DNA of 64,000 nucleotides from an uncultured Collinsella sp. (GTDB taxonomy: Bacteria > Actinomycetota > Coriobacteriia > Coriobacteriales > Coriobacteriaceae): assembly GCA_959019775.1 (NCBI GenBank), contig CAUEPS010000001.1, forward strand, positions 1 to 64,000, read 5' to 3'. The notes under the pieces were generated by a model. That model was not told the origin of the DNA. It saw nothing but the letters and a program-made list of their open reading frames with translations, and ran no database searches. The stretch's first letter is position 1. Each line of letters opens with the position of its first letter. Both the position numbers and the translations under genes were made by a program. Shown here piece after piece: positions 59,779 through 64,000 of the stretch.

Positions 59779-61152
59779 ATGAAACTTACGGTCATAGGTG
59801 GCGGTGGCGTCCGCTCCATGTTTTTGGCAAAGAGCATAGCCCAGCAGGCGTCATCGCTTGGAATCGACGAACTTGTGTTTATGGACAATGATCCCGAGAA
59901 GCTGCGCATCTACGGTGGCCTTGCCGCCCATGTCTCGGGCATGCTTTGCCCCACGCTTAATTTTTCACTGACGGGCGATGCAGTCGAGGCCGTTAAGGAC
60001 GCCGATTACGTGATCACGACGATTCGCGTCGGTGGGGACCATATGCGCGTTCGCGATGAGCGCATTGCTCTTTCGCATGGGGTTCTTGGCCAAGAGACGA
60101 CTGGCGCAGCCGGCGTGTCTTTTGCCATGCGCTCCGTCCCTGCGCTTGCTTCGTATTGCGAGTTAATCAAGAAGTACGCAAAGCCGGACGTCAAGGTGTT
60201 TAACTTTACTAATCCCGCTGGCGTCGTATCTCAGGCCCTACGCGATATGGGCTATGATTTTACTTATGGCATTTGTGATGCCCCCTCGGGCATGTTGCAT
60301 CAGTTTGCCGAGTATAAAGGCGTTGATCCCGCATCGGTTCAGGGCGAGTGCTATGGACTCAACCACCTCTCGTTCTTCCGCAATGTGACGGTTGACGGCG
60401 AGGACATCATGTCCGACTTGATCCACGACGACGGGGCATATGCTCATACAGATCTTAGGTTCTTCGAGAAGGACCTCGTCCTAAATCGCGGATGCGTGCC
60501 AAATGAGTACCTATACTATTTCTACTATCGCGAGCGCGCCGTTGCCAACGTTCTCTCTTCGCCCCAGACGCGCGGCGAACTAATCGAAGAAATTAATCGA
60601 GAAATGACGAGCGAGCTTGCATCTATCGATATTGAGAACGACTTCGAAAAAGGCCTCGCGTGCTTTGAGAAGTGGTACGGAATGCGCGAAAACAACTACA
60701 TGGCGGCCGAGACGGGTATTCATCGCGACAAGCCGTGGACGTTTGACGTGTACGGCAAAGATGCTGGCGGATACGCAGGTGTCGCGCTCCGCTTCATGGA
60801 TATTGCTCGCTCTGGCAAGACGCAGCAGATGATCCTGTGCACCCCCAACAATGGCGCCATCCCCGGCCTTCTCGATACAGATGTCATTGAGTCAACGTGC
60901 GATATCTCCACCGATGGCTGCGTGCCGCATCGCGTCGAAGCCGATTCTGTGCCCGCGGGAAACCTCGAATTGATTCGTCGCGTCAAGTACTACGAGCGCA
61001 CCGTGGCGCGTGGCATCGTTAACCGATCGAAGCGCGACATTGTCGAGAGCCTCGCGATGCACCCGCTCGTTAATTCGTACTCCTTGGCGAAAGATATCGC
61101 CGCGCAGTACTTTGAGCTTAACCGCGACTACATCGACGGCTGGACAGACTAG
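59779..61152 (+). CDS. 6-phospho-alpha-glucosidase, glycoside hydrolase family 4
   Basis: This cytosolic enzyme cleaves 6-phospho-glucosides with NAD and a divalent metal. The 457 residues start with the NAD motif IGGGGVRSMFL. NFTNPAGVV lies near residue 143, the metal-site Cys in GICDAPSG near 167, and GLNHLSF near 196. The CDxP form resembles the alpha-specific GlvA type rather than the beta-specific CN-P type (from memory of the family). It works with the PTS EIICB at 57124. A GGGGG site precedes the ATG. The gap to rpiR contains CGTAAATA (59646-59653) and a GGCGGGAA hairpin (59675-59700). Confidence 0.9.
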   Translation: MKLTVIGGGGVRSMFLAKSIAQQASSLGIDELVFMDNDPEKLRIYGGLAAHVSGMLCPTLNFSLTGDAVEAVKDADYVITTIRVGGDHMRVRDERIALSHGVLGQETTGAAGVSFAMRSVPALASYCELIKKYAKPDVKVFNFTNPAGVVSQALRDMGYDFTYGICDAPSGMLHQFAEYKGVDPASVQGECYGLNHLSFFRNVTVDGEDIMSDLIHDDGAYAHTDLRFFEKDLVLNRGCVPNEYLYYFYYRERAVANVLSSPQTRGELIEEINREMTSELASIDIENDFEKGLACFEKWYGMRENNYMAAETGIHRDKPWTFDVYGKDAGGYAGVALRFMDIARSGKTQQMILCTPNNGAIPGLLDTDVIESTCDISTDGCVPHRVEADSVPAGNLELIRRVKYYERTVARGIVNRSKRDIVESLAMHPLVNSYSLAKDIAAQYFELNRDYIDGWTD

Positions 61153-61242
61153 TCTGGACGTTAAAACTAGAAATTATGGATGGGCGGACCGGCGTTTATA
61201 TTGGCGCCCGTTCGCCCTGCTTAGTAAGAAAACGGGTATAGA

Positions 61243-62070
61243 GTGAACTTGCGAGAGAACTTCAATGTCTTTCTGGAATCGGGCGATCGGGCGAAGGAAT
61301 GCCGGAGTGGCTGCACGATGGCGTTATATATCCCCTTGTTTGTTATGAGCGCGCTTCAAATTGGTGTATCAAACGTTGCAACTGAGCTCGCCTATATCAA
61401 TCCGTCCATTACGCTTATTTGCACTGTGGTCGCGGCCTTTTTAAACCTGCTTCTATCGAATGTGGCTTTTTCATTATTTGCCGTCGACCGGTCCAAAGAG
61501 ACGGTGCAACCTGCTCGAACCCCTCCGGTTTATCTCTTGGCCTCGACGGTTCCCCTCCAGATTTCTGGGGCGCTGCTAATTTATTTGGTTCACTTGATTT
61601 TATCGGCAATTGTAGTCTTTGCCTCGCTTGCGAGCAGTCAGCTCGGGGTGTTGTGTTCGCTTGTGGTGGCAGTAATCGTGACGCTTCTTTCCGCGTCGTT
61701 CGTATTCGTGTTAATTGAAGATGCGGACGTGGAGCAGAGGGGACTACGAGGCATTCGGTTTGCACCACGCTACATCATGCGTTCGGTCACGGTGCTTCGT
61801 TCCTCCTGGAGAGAAATCGCGCGTCCCGCAACGCTGCTGGTGGCATGGAACCTGGTTGCAAGTTGCGCTATCCAGGTTCTTGTTGGATGGGTAGTTTCGA
61901 GTGCGGCGCTGCCGTCGGCACTTTCAGTGACGGCGCTTGTGCATGAGGGACTTTATTATGGGGCGTTTGCTTATATGCTGCTTTTGCTAGTTCATTGTGC
62001 GGTTGCGAGTTGGCTCGAAATTGACGTGCTCATGGGGGTGTCCTTGTGCGTATCCGAGCAGGCGCGATAG
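61243..62070 (+). CDS. Integral membrane protein of unknown function
   Basis: I do not recognise this 275-residue protein. It has about five to six hydrophobic segments (about residues 26-45, 55-80, 97-125, 130-155, 200-222, 235-258) and a short cytosolic N-terminus, with a basic loop (RGIRFAPRYIMRSVTVLR) near 167-184. The GTG start at 61243 has no clear ribosome site; ATG 61318 with GGAG upstream is an alternative. It follows the GH4 gene by 90 bases on the same strand, so it may belong to that transcript. Its composition is less GC-rich than the flanking genes. Confidence 0.55.
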   Translation: MNLRENFNVFLESGDRAKECRSGCTMALYIPLFVMSALQIGVSNVATELAYINPSITLICTVVAAFLNLLLSNVAFSLFAVDRSKETVQPARTPPVYLLASTVPLQISGALLIYLVHLILSAIVVFASLASSQLGVLCSLVVAVIVTLLSASFVFVLIEDADVEQRGLRGIRFAPRYIMRSVTVLRSSWREIARPATLLVAWNLVASCAIQVLVGWVVSSAALPSALSVTALVHEGLYYGAFAYMLLLLVHCAVASWLEIDVLMGVSLCVSEQAR

Positions 62071-62202
62071 CCCGAAGATGAAGCCACGTTTTCGACATTG
62101 AGTTCCTGCGTACCTTGCTTTCTAAGCAGAATTGGCGCACCGTCTGTTAACAATCGTTTTCCAAGAATTCTTTTGTTGCTCATTTTATAGACTTCTCATT
62201 GC

Positions 62203-62208
62203 TATAAT
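62203..62208 (+). promoter_or_regulatory. Extended -10 promoter of the MFS gene
   Basis: TGCTATAAT gives a perfect TATAAT with an extended -10 TG. It lies 38 bases before the start codon. No good -35 is needed for this type. Confidence 0.6.
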
Positions 62209-62245
62209 CGCCCACCGCTCAAGATAATCGGAGAGGTTTTCCTAT

Positions 62246-63442
62246 ATGGCTCAAACAAAGCAAGACGGCATCACGCTCAAGCAGTGGCTCCCACTCGTCG
62301 GGCTCACCTGCTGCGCGTTCGTGTTCAACACGTCGGAGTTCATGCCCATCGGCCTTCTGACTGATATTGCCGCGTCGTTCTCGCTCACCGAGGCCCAAGC
62401 TGGCATCATGATCTCGGTCTATGCCTGGGGCGTCATGCTGCTGTCGTTGCCGCTCATGGTGTTCGCTTCGCGTTTCGAGTTCAAGCGGATGCTGCTGGGC
62501 GTGCTTGCCGTGTTCTCGCTGGGCCAGTTCCTGTCCGCCTTGGCACCGACCTATCCCATCTTAGTCTGCGCGCGCCTGGTGGTTGCCTGCGCGCACGCCG
62601 TGTTCTGGTCGGTCGCTTCGATCATGGCGTCGCGCCTGGTTGACACACGCCACGGGGCGCTCGCCATCAGCATGATCGCTACGGGCTCTTCCATCGCACA
62701 GATCTTCGGCCTGCCGCTCGGCCGCGCCATTGGCCTGGCCGTGGGCTGGCGTATGACGTTTGCCGTGGTCGGGGTGCTGTCTGCTGTCGCGGTCGTCTAC
62801 CAGGCCACGGTGTTCCCCACCATGCCAGCGGGCGAGCGTTTTACGCTCAAGCAGCTGCCCGACCTGCTCAAGAACCCGTTCCTCATCGCGCTCTATGTGG
62901 TCACGGTCTTTATGGCGACCGGCTATTACGCGGGCTATAGCTATATCGAGCCTTTCCTGGCCCAGGTCGCGCATGTCGACGCAAGCGCCATCACTATGAC
63001 GCTGACGGCGTTCGGCTGCTCCGGTCTGCTCGGAAGCTGGCTGTTTGGCCGCCTGTTCGATGGGCACCGCTTCCCGTTCCTCGCGATTACGCTCTCCGGC
63101 GTGCCGGTGGCCCTGCTGCTCATGGGGCCGGCCGCATCGTCGCTCGTGACAGTGCTTGCCGTCTGCGCACTGTGGGGTTGCTGCGCCACGGCCTTTAACG
63201 TGGCGTTTCAGGCCGAGCTCATCAAGCACACGCCGGCAGATTCGTCGGCCGTCGCCATGTCGATCTTCTCGGGCCTGTTCAATCTGGGCATTGGCACGGG
63301 TACCGCGATCGGCGGAGCCGTGGTTTCGGGTCCCGGTATCGCCTGGATCGGCTTCGCGGGCGGGGTGATTGCCGCCATGGGCGTCATCCTCGCTATCACG
63401 GTGATGTTCCCGGCCATTCGCCGCGCCAAGCCTGTCGCCTGA
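62246..63442 (+). CDS. MFS transporter, sugar-efflux (SotB/YdhP-like) type
   Basis: This is a predicted 12-helix exporter of the major facilitator superfamily, 398 residues. The N-terminus FVFNTSEFMPIGLLTDIA and the loop WGVMLLSLPLMVFASRFEFKR (motif A region, about residues 73-90) resemble SotB/AraJ-like arabinose or drug exporters; the substrate is unknown. A long hydrophobic half follows each side of a central cytosolic loop near 190-205. GGAGAGG precedes the ATG. A family B palindrome lies 15 bases after the stop. Confidence 0.85.
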   Translation: MAQTKQDGITLKQWLPLVGLTCCAFVFNTSEFMPIGLLTDIAASFSLTEAQAGIMISVYAWGVMLLSLPLMVFASRFEFKRMLLGVLAVFSLGQFLSALAPTYPILVCARLVVACAHAVFWSVASIMASRLVDTRHGALAISMIATGSSIAQIFGLPLGRAIGLAVGWRMTFAVVGVLSAVAVVYQATVFPTMPAGERFTLKQLPDLLKNPFLIALYVVTVFMATGYYAGYSYIEPFLAQVAHVDASAITMTLTAFGCSGLLGSWLFGRLFDGHRFPFLAITLSGVPVALLLMGPAASSLVTVLAVCALWGCCATAFNVAFQAELIKHTPADSSAVAMSIFSGLFNLGIGTGTAIGGAVVSGPGIAWIGFAGGVIAAMGVILAITVMFPAIRRAKPVA

Positions 63443-63457
63443 TCACGTTTCCTCATC

Positions 63458-63524
63458 AGTTGCGGTGGAATAGTTCCTGTTTAAGGCCTCTGAAGGCCCA
63501 AGCAGGAACTATTCCACCGCAACT
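63458..63524. repeat. Long palindrome repeat (family B), copy 3
   Basis: A perfect 22-bp stem: the left arm 63458-63479 (AGTTGCGGTGGAATAG and on) with 63503-63524, and a loop that itself contains AGGCC/GGCCT pairing. TATTTT follows. It sits between the MFS gene and the next start. Confidence 0.8.
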
Positions 63525-63595
63525 TATTTTGGGGAAGAGGATACAAGCCGGGCATACAATGGATGTCGTTGTGTTGGGCTTACCGGGAGGTTGCT

Positions 63596-64000
63596 ATGTG
63601 GGCATACGAGACGACGTTCTATCAGATCTATCCGCTGGGCTTTTGCGGGGCTCCGCGTGAGAATGCCGCGCCCGTTGCCGAGGATGAGCTCGTCCAGGCC
63701 GCCAACGCTGTGCCCAATCCCGATGCGCCCATCATGAAGATTGCCCAATGGGCCGACTACCTGCAGGAACTCGGCGTTGGCGCTGTGCTGATCAATCCAC
63801 CGCTCGAGTCCGATAGCCACGGCTACGATACGCGCAGCCTGCGCCATATCGACCGCCGCCTGGGTGGGGATGCCGACTTTGCCGCCGTATGCGACACGCT
63901 GCATGCCCACGGCATCCGCGTGGTGCTCGACGCCGTCTTCAACCACGTCGGTCGCGGCTTTTGGGCCTTCCGCGATGTGCAGGAGCGTAAGTGGGACTCG
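63596..64000 (+). CDS. GH13 alpha-amylase-family enzyme, cut by the window edge
   Basis: Only the first 135 residues are inside the window; the frame is open at 64000. The start MWAYETTFYQIYPLGFCG is typical of small GH13 maltodextrin-acting enzymes. The GH13 conserved region I appears as VVLDAVFNHVG near residues 109-119, preceded by the barrel strand GVGAVLINPPLES near 58-70. GGGAGG lies 5 bases before the ATG at 63596. With the PTS/GH4 unit nearby it points to alpha-glucan use, but whether it is an amylase, glucosidase or phosphorylase cannot be told. Confidence 0.85.
   Translation, partial: MWAYETTFYQIYPLGFCGAPRENAAPVAEDELVQAANAVPNPDAPIMKIAQWADYLQELGVGAVLINPPLESDSHGYDTRSLRHIDRRLGGDADFAAVCDTLHAHGIRVVLDAVFNHVGRGFWAFRDVQERKWDS

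Overview
The window looks like chromosome from a high-GC gut actinobacterium of the class Coriobacteriia. A Collinsella-like genus fits best, but that call is inference from gene content and codon use; no 16S is present. Most genes are housekeeping genes on the + strand. Their order recalls Firmicutes: veg-ispE; disA-ispD-ispF-cysS-rlmB-yacP; and tRNA/tuf-rpmG-secE-nusG-rplK-rplA. Accessory inserts lie between these blocks.

Layout. 1-600: AT-rich stretch, duplicated tRNA-like fragments and tRNA-Val. 0.8-13 kb: asnB, a MurE-type ligase, a HAD phosphatase, murI, rph, rdgB, dtd, veg, ispE, tRNA-Pro, tatA, greA, and lysS with an extra C-terminal tRNA-binding domain. 13-21 kb: a ThrE-type exporter, a DUF2798 membrane protein, a 1479-residue double-ATPase activase and its TetR regulator. 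21-25.5 kb: clpC and pepD. 25.5-28.2 kb (minus strand): a hipBA toxin-antitoxin pair with repeated operators, and mntP behind a manganese riboswitch. 28.4-33.9 kb: disA to yacP. 33.9-35.35 kb: a single-gene fusion of an excisionase-type HTH with a HipA-like kinase fold, behind a perfect 22-bp inverted repeat. 35.5-40.7 kb: five tRNAs, tuf, rpmG, secE, nusG, rplK, rplA. 40.8-52.8 kb (minus strand): a phosphoesterase, a ParB-like/BMP fusion, MscS, a wall-anchored nucleotidase, a TrpXYP-like ABC transporter, a WYL regulator broken by an in-frame stop, asnS, and PTS EIIA. 53-64 kb: an alpha/beta hydrolase, fused feoAB, a PTS EIICB / RpiR / GH4 alpha-glucoside unit, a membrane protein, an MFS exporter, and the start of a GH13 alpha-amylase cut by the window edge.

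How genes connect. The PTS permease brings in and phosphorylates an alpha-glucoside, the GH4 enzyme cleaves the 6-phosphate, and RpiR probably controls both. The cytosolic EIIA 4 kb away is a plausible phospho-donor. ispE, ispD and ispF are three MEP isoprenoid steps. murI and the MurE-type ligase serve wall synthesis. tatA belongs to the Tat export machinery. The feoAB and mntP control regions look metal-responsive.

Besides genes, the window carries many intergenic hairpins: a family with a GGGACAG core that often supplies the stop codon of the adjacent gene, a longer palindrome family, a cloverleaf-like element after lysS, and two arrays of inverted motifs. These elements and the HTH-HipA fusion are the most promising leads for something undescribed.
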